Shown here: piece by piece, positions 15,822-24,755 of the stretch | Position numbering within the stretch: position 1 is the first letter of the stretch | How the letters are laid out: each line of letters begins with the position of its first letter | Assembly (NCBI RefSeq): GCF_000145275.1 | Contig: NC_014393.1 | Location: 2,046,001-2,110,000, forward strand | Origin: Clostridium cellulovorans 743B | Lineage (GTDB): Bacteria; Bacillota; Clostridia; Clostridiales; Clostridiaceae | DNA: 64,000 nt | Direction of reading: 5' to 3' | Position numbers and translations under genes: made by a program | Notes under the pieces: model-generated | What the model saw: the letters and a program-made list of their open reading frames with translations, nothing else | Database searches by the model: none | What the model was told of the DNA's origin: nothing

Positions 15822-15839
15822 TTGTTATAAATTTAACAT
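15822..15839 (+). promoter_or_regulatory. Rex-like operator in the PFOR leader
   Basis: TTGTTATAAATTTAACAT matches the Rex consensus TTGTTAA-N4-TTAACAA at 12 of 14 half-site positions. It lies about 40 bases downstream of the predicted transcription start, where a bound repressor could block elongation. Rex senses the NADH/NAD ratio and represses fermentation genes in clostridia. Confidence 0.5.
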
Positions 15840-15896
15840 TCCATTGCTTTAAGGTTAACTTAAAAATATAAATTACATAAAAGGAAGGTGTAAACC

Positions 15897-18800
15897 ATGA
15901 GAAAGATGAAAACTATGGATGGAAATACTGCAGCAGCATATATATCATATGCTTTTACAGACATGGCAGCTATTTATCCAATTACTCCATCATCACCAAT
16001 GGCTGAACATGTAGATGAATGGGTAGCTCAAGGCGTTAAAAATATTTTTGGACAAACAGTAAAGGTTGTAGAAATGCAATCAGAAGCAGGGGCTGCAGGC
16101 GCAGTTCATGGCTCTTTACAAGCTGGTGCATTAACAACAACATACACTGCATCTCAAGGACTTTTATTAATGATACCTAATATGTATAAAATAGCTGGAG
16201 AACTTTTACCAGGCGTGTTCCACGTTTCAGCTAGAGCTCTTGCTACAAGTACATTAAATATTTTTGGAGATCATGGAGATGTAATGGCTGCAAGACAAAC
16301 TGGTTTTGCTATGCTTGCAGAAAGTTCAGTTCAAGAAGTAATGGATTTATCAGCTGTTGCTCATTTATCAGCTATAAAAGGCAGTGTTCCATTTGTAAAC
16401 TTCTTTGATGGATTTAGAACTTCTCATGAAATACAAAAAATAGAACAACTTGAATATGCTGAATTAGCAAAGCTTGTTGATATGGATGCAATAGAAGCAT
16501 TTAGAAGAAAGGCTTTAAATCCAGATCATCCAGTAACAAGAGGTACTGCAGAAAATCCAGATATTTATTTCCAACAAAGAGAAACTGTAAATAAATATTA
16601 TGATGCCCTTCCTGCTATTGTTGAAGGATATATGGCAGAAATAAATAAATTAAGAGGAACTAACTATCAGTTAATGAATTACTATGGTGCTGAAGATGCA
16701 GAAAATATCATCATCGCTATGGGATCAATTTGTGAATTAGCTGAAGAAGTTATAGATCATTTAAATGCTAACGGAGAAAAATACGGTTTAGTGAATATTC
16801 ACTTATTTAGACCTTTTTCAATTGAACATTTACTTAAAGCAATTCCAAGCACAGTTAAGAGAATTGCAGTATTAGACAGAACTAAAGAAGTTGGTGCTGA
16901 AGGTGAACCATTATATCTAGAAGTTAAGAGTGCTTTCTATGGAAAAGAAAATGCTCCACTAATAGTTGGTGGAAGATATGGCTTAGGCTCTAAGGATACT
17001 GTACCAGCTCATATCATAGGTATTTTCGATAACTTAAAGAAAGATGAGCCAAAGAATCACTTTACAGTTGGTATCGTAGATGATGTTACATTTACATCAA
17101 TTCCAGCTGGAGAAGACTTAGATACAACTCCTAAAGGAACTACTGCATGTAAGTTCTGGGGACTTGGGTCAGATGGTACAGTTGGTGCTAATAAATCTGC
17201 AATCAAAATTATCGGAGATCACACTGATATGTATGCACAAGGTTACTTTGCATATGATTCAAAGAAATCAGGTGGTATAACAATTTCTCACTTAAGATTT
17301 GGTAGCAATAAGATTAAATCTCCTTACTTAATAAATAAGGCAGACTTTGTTGCATGTCATAACCAATCTTATGTATATAAATATAATGTTTTAGACGGTT
17401 TAAAGAAAAATGGAACTTTCTTATTAAACTCAATCTGGTCTCCAGAAGAAGTTGAAAAGAATTTACCAGCAGCTTATAAACAATACATAGCTAAAAATGA
17501 TATTAAATTCTACACAATCGATGCTGTTAAAATAGCACAAGAAATCGGTCTTGGTGGAAGAATTAACATGATAATGCAATCTGCGTTCTTTAAATTAGCT
17601 AACATAATCCCAGTAGAGGATGCTGTTAAATACTTAAAAGAAGCCGTTGTTAAGTCATATGGTAAAAAAGGTGAAAAAGTTGTTAATATGAACAACGCTG
17701 CAATAGATAAAGGTGTTGAATCAATTGTTAAAATAGATATACCTGAAAGCTGGAAAGATGCAGTTGATGAAAGTACTGATACTAAAGACGTTCCAGAATT
17801 CATTAAAAATATCTTAATCCCAATGAATAGACAAGAAGGGGACAAGCTAACTGTTGGAGATTTAATCAATAATGGTATGGTTGATGGAACATATCCAGCT
17901 GGAACTGCTGCTTACGAAAAGAGAGGTATTGCAATCAATGTTCCAGAGTGGCAAATAGATAATTGTATTCAATGTAATCAATGTTCTTATGTGTGTCCAC
18001 ACGCAGCTATAAGACCTTTCCTTTTAGATGAAGAAGAAGTATTAAAAGCACCTGAAAGCTTTGTATCAAAAGCAGCAACAGGAGCTAAGGGATTAAACTT
18101 TAAAATTCAATTAGCAGTTGAAGATTGTTCAGGTTGTGGAAACTGTGCTCAAGTATGTCCAGCTAAAGAAAAGGCACTTATAATGAAGCCATTTGAATCA
18201 CAACTTAATGAAAAAATTAATTGGGAATTTGCTAATACATTAAAACCAAAGGCAAATCCAATGAATAAATCTACAGTTAAGGGAAGTCAATTCGAACAAC
18301 CATTACTTGAGTTCTCAGGAGCTTGTGCAGGTTGTGGAGAAACACCATATGCTAGATTAGTAACTCAATTATTCGGAGATAGAATGATGGTAGCTAATGC
18401 TACAGGATGTTCATCAATCTGGGGTGGATCAGCTCCTGCAACACCATACACTAAAAACCATAGAGGTCATGGACCAGCTTGGGCAAACTCACTATTTGAA
18501 GATAATGCTGAGTTTGGATTAGGTATGTACCTTGGTGTTAAGGCTATTAGGGAAAAATTAGTGGCTGAAGCAGAAAAAGCTATAGAGTTAGGAGTAAGTG
18601 AAACTTTAAAAGAAGCTTTAACTAACTGGATAGATAACTTAAATAATGGTGAAGGTACAAGAGATAGAGCTGATGCGTTAATAGCAGCTTTAGAAGCAGA
18701 AAAAACAGGTAATGAATTATTAGAAGACTTATATAATAATAAAGATTTCTTTGTTAAGAGATCTCAATGGATCTTCGGTGGAGACGGTTGGGCTTACGAT

Positions 18801-19409
18801 ATCGGATATGGTGGACTAGATCACGTTCTTGCATCAGGAGAAGATATAAACGTTCTAGTATTCGATACAGAAGTTTATTCAAATACAGGTGGTCAATCTT
18901 CAAAATCAACTCCAACTGCTGCAATAGCTAAGTTTGCTGCTGCTGGAAAACAAACAAAGAAAAAAGACCTTGGAATGATGGCTATGAGCTATGGCTACGT
19001 TTATGTTGCACAAATTTCAATGGGAGCTAATCAAAATCAAACATTGAAAGCAATAAGCGAAGCAGAAGCTTATAAAGGACCTTCTCTTGTGATCGCGTAT
19101 GCACCATGTATAAATCATGGTTTAAGAGTTGGTATGGGATGTTCTCAATTAGAAGCTAAAAAAGCCGTAGAAAGCGGATATTGGGCATTGTATAGATTTA
19201 ATCCAGATGTTGCTGATGCTGGTAAAAATCCATTTACATTAGATTCTAAAGAACCAAATTGGGATTCATTCAATGACTTCTTACTTGGAGAAGTAAGATA
19301 TTCATCATTACAAAAATCAAATCCTGAATTAGCAGAAGGATTATTCGCTAAAACTAAGCTTGATGCTCAAAAGAGATTAGATAGCTACAAGAGATTAGCA
19401 AGAGATTAA
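15897..19409 (+). CDS. nifJ: Pyruvate:ferredoxin (flavodoxin) oxidoreductase
   Basis: A 1170-residue single-chain PFOR; it oxidises pyruvate with CoA to acetyl-CoA and CO2 and passes electrons to ferredoxin, feeding hydrogenase and fermentation. Seen are the N-terminal YPITPSSPMAEHVDEW pyruvate/TPP region, a 2x[4Fe-4S] ferredoxin domain (CIQCNQCSYVCPHA near residue 690 and CSGCGNCAQVCPA near 744), the third-cluster Cys in SGACAGCGE (about 810) and the TPP-Mg motif GDGWAYDIGYGG (about 962). Length is normal. Strong AAGGAAGGTG site. Own promoter, Rex-like site and terminator: a single-gene unit. The common name in clostridia is pfor or nifJ. Confidence 0.98.
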   Translation: MRKMKTMDGNTAAAYISYAFTDMAAIYPITPSSPMAEHVDEWVAQGVKNIFGQTVKVVEMQSEAGAAGAVHGSLQAGALTTTYTASQGLLLMIPNMYKIAGELLPGVFHVSARALATSTLNIFGDHGDVMAARQTGFAMLAESSVQEVMDLSAVAHLSAIKGSVPFVNFFDGFRTSHEIQKIEQLEYAELAKLVDMDAIEAFRRKALNPDHPVTRGTAENPDIYFQQRETVNKYYDALPAIVEGYMAEINKLRGTNYQLMNYYGAEDAENIIIAMGSICELAEEVIDHLNANGEKYGLVNIHLFRPFSIEHLLKAIPSTVKRIAVLDRTKEVGAEGEPLYLEVKSAFYGKENAPLIVGGRYGLGSKDTVPAHIIGIFDNLKKDEPKNHFTVGIVDDVTFTSIPAGEDLDTTPKGTTACKFWGLGSDGTVGANKSAIKIIGDHTDMYAQGYFAYDSKKSGGITISHLRFGSNKIKSPYLINKADFVACHNQSYVYKYNVLDGLKKNGTFLLNSIWSPEEVEKNLPAAYKQYIAKNDIKFYTIDAVKIAQEIGLGGRINMIMQSAFFKLANIIPVEDAVKYLKEAVVKSYGKKGEKVVNMNNAAIDKGVESIVKIDIPESWKDAVDESTDTKDVPEFIKNILIPMNRQEGDKLTVGDLINNGMVDGTYPAGTAAYEKRGIAINVPEWQIDNCIQCNQCSYVCPHAAIRPFLLDEEEVLKAPESFVSKAATGAKGLNFKIQLAVEDCSGCGNCAQVCPAKEKALIMKPFESQLNEKINWEFANTLKPKANPMNKSTVKGSQFEQPLLEFSGACAGCGETPYARLVTQLFGDRMMVANATGCSSIWGGSAPATPYTKNHRGHGPAWANSLFEDNAEFGLGMYLGVKAIREKLVAEAEKAIELGVSETLKEALTNWIDNLNNGEGTRDRADALIAALEAEKTGNELLEDLYNNKDFFVKRSQWIFGGDGWAYDIGYGGLDHVLASGEDINVLVFDTEVYSNTGGQSSKSTPTAAIAKFAAAGKQTKKKDLGMMAMSYGYVYVAQISMGANQNQTLKAISEAEAYKGPSLVIAYAPCINHGLRVGMGCSQLEAKKAVESGYWALYRFNPDVADAGKNPFTLDSKEPNWDSFNDFLLGEVRYSSLQKSNPELAEGLFAKTKLDAQKRLDSYKRLARD

Positions 19410-19416
19410 TTTTAAG

Positions 19417-19446
19417 AAAAGCACCAATGAATATTGGTGCTTTTTA
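19417..19446 (+). terminator. Terminator of PFOR
   Basis: AAAAGCACCAAT pairs with ATTGGTGCTTTT around a 4-6-base loop, followed by further T residues. Confidence 0.92.
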
Positions 19447-19573
19447 AATTTGACTAAGAATTGATAAAAGGAAAATAATATTAATAATAGTATAAAATAT
19501 TCAAAAAAAATGCTTTAATTATAGTAAGCTTTAGTTTAAAATATATACATAAACCTTAAGGAGGAATAACTAA

Positions 19574-19957
19574 ATGAATGATGAAATAAAGAAGGACAAT
19601 GGCTGTAACTGCCATGAGGATACATGTGACTGTGGAGGTCATGAAGAAAATCATGAATGCAATTGTGCAGGACATGATGAAGGACATCAATGTGGTTGCG
19701 GAGAAGATCATGATCACGAAGAGGGGTTATTTGTAACTCTAGAAGACGAAAATGGTAATGAAATACAATGTGAAGTAGTAGAAGGTTTCGTTTTTGAAGA
19801 CAATGAGTTTGCTTTAGTTCAAAATCCAGATGATGGTTCAATGTACTTATTTAAAGTTGTTGGCGATGATGAAGATGGAGAATTAGTTGTTCCAGAAGAA
19901 GAAGAGTTTAATAGAGCAATTGCTTACTATGAAAGTTTGCTCGGAAGTGATGAATAG
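19574..19957 (+). CDS. DUF1292-domain protein with a Cys/His-rich N-terminal extension
   Basis: A 127-residue protein. Residues about 50-127 match the DUF1292 pattern (FVTLEDENGNEIQCEVVEGF, YLFKVVGDDEDGELV, ending in an acidic helix), a family of unknown function common in Firmicutes. Residues 1-50 form an unusual Cys/His cluster: CNCHEDTCDCGGHEENHEC, then CAGHDEGHQCGCGEDHDH, suggesting metal binding or a metal store. AAGGAGGAA site before the ATG. Flanked by terminators, so it is a single-gene unit. Most DUF1292 proteins I know are about 90 residues without this extension. Confidence 0.85.
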   Translation: MNDEIKKDNGCNCHEDTCDCGGHEENHECNCAGHDEGHQCGCGEDHDHEEGLFVTLEDENGNEIQCEVVEGFVFEDNEFALVQNPDDGSMYLFKVVGDDEDGELVVPEEEEFNRAIAYYESLLGSDE

Positions 19958-19980
19958 AACCATAATCCGCTGAAATGTGG

Positions 19981-20002
19981 AAAAGCCGCTAAAGCGGCTT
20001 TT
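19981..20002 (+). terminator. Terminator of the DUF1292 gene
   Basis: AAAAGCCGCT AA AGCGGCTTTT: perfect 10-bp stem with a minimal loop, ending in T residues. Confidence 0.92.
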
Positions 20003-20081
20003 ATTCTATAAAATATACGAAGTTAAATAGATGATTGAAAATAAAAGGTGTCTGGAAGAAATACCGAAAGGGGAATTTGCT

Positions 20082-20723
20082 ATGGTTAAGATTGGCATCT
20101 TTGATATAGACTTTACTATAACAAAAAGGGAGACACTTATACAGTTCTATATATTTATGCTTAAAAGGAATCCAGGTCTAATAAAACATTTACCTAGGAG
20201 CTTGGGTGCTTTCTTTTTATATTCTTTAAAATATTATGATGAGAAAAAAGTAAAACAAGTTTTTTTAAGATTTATTGCAGGTATAGATGAAAAAGAAATG
20301 GAAATTTTAGTAAAGGAGTTTTATTCTAAGGTTTTATCAAATATATTTTATGAAGATGCTATTTCAATGATAAAGAAATTAAAGGAAGAGAATTGTCTTA
20401 TTTATTTAATATCAGCATCACCAGAATTTTATCTGAAAGAAATGTATGCGATACCTGAAGTGGATAAAATAATTGGAACTGAGATTAGTGTTAAAGAGGG
20501 CAAGTTTATCCCGGAAATTCTAGGAGATAACAACAAGGGACAGATCAAAGTAAAAAAACTTATGAATGAAATTGAAAAAGAGGAATTAGAGGTTGATTGG
20601 GAGAATTCTTATATGTTTTCGGATTCTACTTCTGATGCACCTTTATTGAATCTTGTTGGAAATCCGTATCTTATCAACTATAAAAAAGGTCATGACTCTA
20701 TAGAAATTCTTAGGTGGAGGTAA
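20082..20723 (+). CDS. HAD-superfamily IB phosphatase (SerB-like)
   Basis: A 213-residue HAD hydrolase. Motif I is FDIDFTIT (nucleophile Asp, DxDxT), motif II ISASPEF (Ser), motif III a Lys in GQIKVKKL, and motif IV SDSTSDAPLL (metal Asp). The helical cap between motifs I and II is the IB type found in phosphoserine and other small-molecule phosphatases; the substrate is unknown. I chose the ATG at 20082, preceded by AAAGGGG; a longer frame from 20031 adds 17 residues without a good binding site. Its 3' end overlaps the ribosome binding site of the next gene, so the two are coupled. Confidence 0.88.
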   Translation: MVKIGIFDIDFTITKRETLIQFYIFMLKRNPGLIKHLPRSLGAFFLYSLKYYDEKKVKQVFLRFIAGIDEKEMEILVKEFYSKVLSNIFYEDAISMIKKLKEENCLIYLISASPEFYLKEMYAIPEVDKIIGTEISVKEGKFIPEILGDNNKGQIKVKKLMNEIEKEELEVDWENSYMFSDSTSDAPLLNLVGNPYLINYKKGHDSIEILRWR

Positions 20724-20728
20724 TAAAT

Positions 20729-21562
20729 ATGGAAGCAATTAATAGTTATTATCTTGAAAACGATACTGTAAAAGAAGTTAAAGAATTTGGACTCAATTTT
20801 AAAAACAATGGGAAAAATTATTATGAAGTTATAAGAATCTTTAATAATGTTCCACTTTTTTTAAATGATCATTTGAGCAGATTAATTAATACATTTAAAT
20901 TAGAAAATGCTGCTTTGTGGTTAGATTCTGATGAAATTAAAAAAAAGATATCATTATTAATAGAAGTAAATAAAATTGAAAATGGAATAATAAAGCTTGT
21001 ATTTAACGTAAAGGAAAATGAAAAAAACTTTTATGGATATTTTATTGAAAGAAATCATCTAGAAGATAAAGAGTATGTTTATGGAGTGAATACAGGCTTA
21101 TTCTACGGTAAGAGGATTAAACCAAATTCCAAAATTGTTGATAGCTCATTAAGAGCAGAAACAAATAGAGTTATAGCAGAACGAAATTTATTAGAAGTAA
21201 TATTAGTAAACGAGGATAATACAATTACTGAAGGAAGTCGTTCAAATATGTATTTTGTAAAAGGTGAAAAAATAGTAACAGTTGCTATAGATAAGGTGTT
21301 ACCAGGAATAACTCGTAGTAAAATTTTAGAGATATGTACTGGATTGCAATACCAAGTTGAAGAACGGACTATAAATGTAGATGAACTTAGAGATTTTGAT
21401 GGAGCTTTTATGTCTACAACCCCTTTAGGGGTAGTACCAATAAGAAAGATAGAAGAGATAGAATATAATGTTGATGATAACAATGTTGTAAAGTCTATAG
21501 TTCAAGGATATATGCAAATGGTTAAAGAGTATGAGAAAAGTGTAAAAACTAAGTTTCAATAG
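20729..21562 (+). CDS. Class IV aminotransferase homologue, catalytic lysine not evident
   Basis: A 277-residue fold-type IV protein related to branched-chain and D-amino-acid aminotransferases and aminodeoxychorismate lyase (PabC). The phosphate-binding signature ITEGSRSNMYFVK and the later VLPGITRSKILEI are clear. However, where the PLP-binding Lys is expected, eight residues before VIAERN, the sequence reads SSLRAETNR without Lys; the nearest Lys is five residues earlier. I chose ATG at 20729 behind GGTGGAGG; the GTG at 20714 is within this site. Co-transcribed with the HAD gene. It may have another activity or none. Confidence 0.8.
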   Translation: MEAINSYYLENDTVKEVKEFGLNFKNNGKNYYEVIRIFNNVPLFLNDHLSRLINTFKLENAALWLDSDEIKKKISLLIEVNKIENGIIKLVFNVKENEKNFYGYFIERNHLEDKEYVYGVNTGLFYGKRIKPNSKIVDSSLRAETNRVIAERNLLEVILVNEDNTITEGSRSNMYFVKGEKIVTVAIDKVLPGITRSKILEICTGLQYQVEERTINVDELRDFDGAFMSTTPLGVVPIRKIEEIEYNVDDNNVVKSIVQGYMQMVKEYEKSVKTKFQ

Positions 21563-21715
21563 AAACTATAATTTTATAGTGAAGGATATTTATTTTCATG
21601 TAAGCATAAGGTAATATTATACATAGGATTTAATTAAAATTAATTTTAAAAAAAGTATAGATGAATAGCTGAATTTAAAATTTAATTAAATAATAAAAAT
21701 TAATTAAAAATTGAT

Positions 21716-21743
21716 TAAAGTTATAAAAGCAATTGGTCGATAA
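21716..21743 (+). promoter_or_regulatory. Sigma-D (sigma-28) promoter for the fapA-che-fliMY block
   Basis: TAAA (21716-21719), 16 bases, then GTCGATAA (21736-21743), against the consensus TAAA-N15-GCCGATAA: 7 of 8 positions in the -10 box. Start expected near 21750, just before the fapA ribosome binding site. This puts the chemotaxis block under the sigma factor encoded at 61328. Confidence 0.75.
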
Positions 21744-21772
21744 TAAAATGACACAGAACAGGGGGAAAAAAG

Positions 21773-23767
21773 ATGGAAATAAGGTGTTTTGAGGGTAAAA
21801 CTCTTGAGGAATGTATTGAAAAGGCTTCAGAGGAATTAAAAATTTCTAAAAAGGATTTAAAGTATAAAGTTATAAGACAAAAGAGCTTTTTTCACAGATC
21901 TGTAGAAATTGAAGTAACCCTTGAAGAAAATGTAAGTGAAGATAATAGTGTTTCAGAAAATGGAGTTATTTTAGAAAACGAAGATCAAGTTCTTTTAGAG
22001 AAAGAGATTGAAGTTGAAAAAAAAGAAACTATTAATGGAACAATTTCTGTAGTTGATGGCAAAATTATTGTGAAAAACCCATTAGAAGGTGGTAGTTTTG
22101 CAAAAATTTCTGCGGATAAAGAAATTAAATTATTGATTAACGGTAAAGAGGTTACATCTAGAGTCGATATCAAAGAAGGGGATAGTATAGAAACTATTCT
22201 ACATGAAATTTCTTCAAAGAGGATTGTAAATATTGCTACTAGTCAAGATAAAATGGAAGCATATATAGATATAAAGTATGAACCTCAAAAAGTATATACC
22301 TTAATTGATTCACTTCCATCGGAGAATATTACTTTAAAATCTAGAGTGAAACAAGAAATTTTTCCGCCAAAGTTTACTGTAGAAGAAATAAAAAATTATC
22401 TTGGAGAAAAAAATATAAAGTATGGAATAATTGAAGAGAATCTTACGGAGAAAGTATTAGCAGAAGGTTGTGTAAATCTTAAAATAGCCGTTGGAACTGA
22501 AGTTGTTAATGATGAGGATGACAAGATTATCATTAATTTTAAAACTAATAAAGAAATAATGGAAGAAAAAAAAGATAAAGGTCAGAAAATTGACTATAAG
22601 AGTATAGGCTATATTGAACCAGTAAAAAAGGGCCAAGTAATAGCTGAACTTGTTAAAGGAAAAGAAGGACACGATGGTCAAAATATTTTGGGCATAGTTA
22701 AGAAAAAGAAAAAAGGAAAGCCACTAACAATTACAGCAGGTGAAAATTGCCAAGTTGTAGATGAAAAGGTGATTGCTGAGTGTGATGGTAAACCTTATAT
22801 TAAAAAGAATATATTTAATGTTTTCAATTGTCACGAAGTAAGTGGCGACGTAGATATGAAATCAGGAAACATTAATTTCATAGGAGACGTAATAGTTAAA
22901 GGTGACGTAAAAGATGGAATGACTGTGACATCAGGACATGGTGTTGAAGTTCATAATAGTGTATTAGATGCAAAGATTATCAGTGATGGTGATATTATAG
23001 TTAAGAATAATGTTATACATTCTGATTTAAAAGCTGGAAAAGAAGATGTAAATAAAATTGAATATATTGATCATTTAGATTCGTTAGAACAAAGACTGGA
23101 TGGAGTAATCAAGTCATATGAGCAATTAAAACAATTAAATGCATTGGATCCAAAAACCACTACTGGGCAAGTAATAATGATGCTTATAGAAAAGAAATTT
23201 AGCAAAATACCATCGATATGCAAGGATGTAATAAAGAATCCAGGGCTATGTGGTGGAAAGCTTTTTGTAAATATAAAGGATTTACTAATTGGAGTAGGAC
23301 CTAGCAATATAAAATCTATAGATGAACTTAAAAATTTACTACAATTAATAAAAGAAAGAAAAGAAGTGCTTAAATCAGAAACCTATGATACTTATGATAT
23401 TATATGCGAATACTGTCAAGATTCAAATCTTGAATGTTCTGGAGATGTAATACTTACAGGAAAAGGACAATATGTATCGTATATTTCAGCAGGTAAGAGT
23501 GTTATATTTAATAGCGAAAGTAGTATTGCTAGAGGCGGAGTTATTAAGGCACAAGAGACAATTAAAGTTGGTATTGTAGGAAGTGAAGCTGGAGTTTCCA
23601 CAAAACTTATTGTTCCTAAGACAGGACATATTTTTGCAGAGATAGCACACGTAAATACTGTTTTGGCTATAGGACCTAAGGAAGTACGTTTAGATACGTC
23701 ATGTAGAAAGCTACATGCATATCAAGGAGAAGACGGAACTATTGAAGTGGAAAAATTTGTACTATAG
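21773..23767 (+). CDS. fapA: FapA family protein (DUF342), with an N-terminal Jag-like domain
   Basis: A 664-residue cytoplasmic protein. Residues 1-55 (IRCFEGKTLEECIEKASEEL) resemble the Jag-N domain of KhpB/Jag. The middle (about 200-340) holds the conserved FapA alpha/beta part, and about 350-660 is a right-handed beta-helix with Gly-rich repeats (VSGDVDMKSGNINFIGDVIV, VKGDVKDGMTVTSGHG) plus a helical insertion near 430-540. FapA homologues in Vibrio act in polar flagellar assembly and signalling; in clostridia the role is not well known. It is the first gene after the sigma-D promoter, and its 3' end abuts cheW. Confidence 0.88.
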   Translation: MEIRCFEGKTLEECIEKASEELKISKKDLKYKVIRQKSFFHRSVEIEVTLEENVSEDNSVSENGVILENEDQVLLEKEIEVEKKETINGTISVVDGKIIVKNPLEGGSFAKISADKEIKLLINGKEVTSRVDIKEGDSIETILHEISSKRIVNIATSQDKMEAYIDIKYEPQKVYTLIDSLPSENITLKSRVKQEIFPPKFTVEEIKNYLGEKNIKYGIIEENLTEKVLAEGCVNLKIAVGTEVVNDEDDKIIINFKTNKEIMEEKKDKGQKIDYKSIGYIEPVKKGQVIAELVKGKEGHDGQNILGIVKKKKKGKPLTITAGENCQVVDEKVIAECDGKPYIKKNIFNVFNCHEVSGDVDMKSGNINFIGDVIVKGDVKDGMTVTSGHGVEVHNSVLDAKIISDGDIIVKNNVIHSDLKAGKEDVNKIEYIDHLDSLEQRLDGVIKSYEQLKQLNALDPKTTTGQVIMMLIEKKFSKIPSICKDVIKNPGLCGGKLFVNIKDLLIGVGPSNIKSIDELKNLLQLIKERKEVLKSETYDTYDIICEYCQDSNLECSGDVILTGKGQYVSYISAGKSVIFNSESSIARGGVIKAQETIKVGIVGSEAGVSTKLIVPKTGHIFAEIAHVNTVLAIGPKEVRLDTSCRKLHAYQGEDGTIEVEKFVL

Positions 23768-23780
23768 GAGTGATAGTGTC

Positions 23781-24227
23781 ATGGAAAATAGGGAATTTAA
23801 AATCTTGATTTTTTCTATTAATGGTATATATTATGCTACGGATATTATGAATGTCGAGAGAATATTAGGCTATGAGACTACTACTCAAATACCTGATTCT
23901 CCAGAATTTATTGAAGGAGTCATAAATTACGAAGGAAAAATATTGCCTATAATTAACTTAGCAAAAAGATTTAATTTAAGGGGCGAGATAACTACTAGTG
24001 ATTCTAAAATAATTGTTTCTAATCAAAAACATGGAAAGTATGGAATGATTGTTGATTTAGTTTCCGAAGTTAAGGATGTAAATACAGATATGATGGAAGA
24101 AGCACCAGAAGTTATTGGCGGAATATCAAGAAGATATTTAAAAGGACTAGTCAAAATAGAAGATAAAATTGTCATAACATTAGATTTAGAAAAAATTCTT
24201 ACAGAACAAGAAAAAGACTTGCTTTAG
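23781..24227 (+). CDS. cheW: Chemotaxis coupling protein CheW (first copy)
   Basis: A 148-residue CheW-domain protein linking chemoreceptors to CheA. It has the typical double beta-barrel pattern: FSINGIYYATDIMNVERI, PEFIEGVINYEGKILPIINL and a VKIEDKIVITLDLEKIL ending. I chose the ATG at 23781 (TAGGAGTGA upstream); a frame starting inside fapA at 23715 is not credible. A second, different CheW follows CheY at 29171, so this locus has two couplers. Confidence 0.93.
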   Translation: MENREFKILIFSINGIYYATDIMNVERILGYETTTQIPDSPEFIEGVINYEGKILPIINLAKRFNLRGEITTSDSKIIVSNQKHGKYGMIVDLVSEVKDVNTDMMEEAPEVIGGISRRYLKGLVKIEDKIVITLDLEKILTEQEKDLL

Positions 24228-24240
24228 AGTACGGTGAAAT

Positions 24241-24738
24241 ATGGAACTTGGTGCTGGAAAAGAAATAAAAGTTGGTATAGCTGATGCAAATATCTCAAAA
24301 GCTCCTGACAAAATTATGACAATTGGTCTTGGTTCTTGTATAGGGATTGCTCTTTATGATAATGTGTTGAAGACAGGTGGGCTAGTGCATATCATGCTTC
24401 CTGATAGTCTTCAATTCTCAAATATTACGAATCCGCTTAAATTTGCGGATCTCGCGATTCCTATATTAGTCGAAGATTTAAAAAAATATGGTGCAAATAC
24501 TAAAAGATTAACTGCTAAAATAGCTGGTGGAGCTTCGATGTTCAATTTCTCTGATAAAAGTATGGTTATGGATATAGGTAATAGAAATTGCAAATCGGTT
24601 AAAGAAATTCTTGGAAAGCTATCAATTCCTATTATTTCTGAGGATACCGGAGGCTCTAAAGGAAGGACTATGATATTTGATTTGAATGATGGAAGTGTCC
24701 AACTTCGAACTGTAGGGTTAGGAACAAAATATATATAA
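24241..24738 (+). CDS. cheD: Chemoreceptor glutamine deamidase CheD
   Basis: A 165-residue enzyme that converts specific glutamines on chemoreceptors to glutamate. The catalytic Cys33 (GLGSCIGIALYD) and His50 (GGLVHIMLPDS) are in place, followed by KIAGGASMF, as in the family. In Gram-positive bacteria CheD also binds CheC and boosts its phosphatase activity; cheC is present in the same block (28185). It starts 13 bases after cheW, with a GGTGA site. Confidence 0.96.
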   Translation: MELGAGKEIKVGIADANISKAPDKIMTIGLGSCIGIALYDNVLKTGGLVHIMLPDSLQFSNITNPLKFADLAIPILVEDLKKYGANTKRLTAKIAGGASMFNFSDKSMVMDIGNRNCKSVKEILGKLSIPIISEDTGGSKGRTMIFDLNDGSVQLRTVGLGTKYI

Positions 24739-24755
24739 GTAATGAGGTGGTTTAT

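Noticed and set aside
17510..17869. A 119-codon frame on the minus strand inside PFOR
   Set aside because: It is the opposite-strand shadow of a highly conserved gene; Ser/Ile/Leu-rich composition follows from the coding strand.
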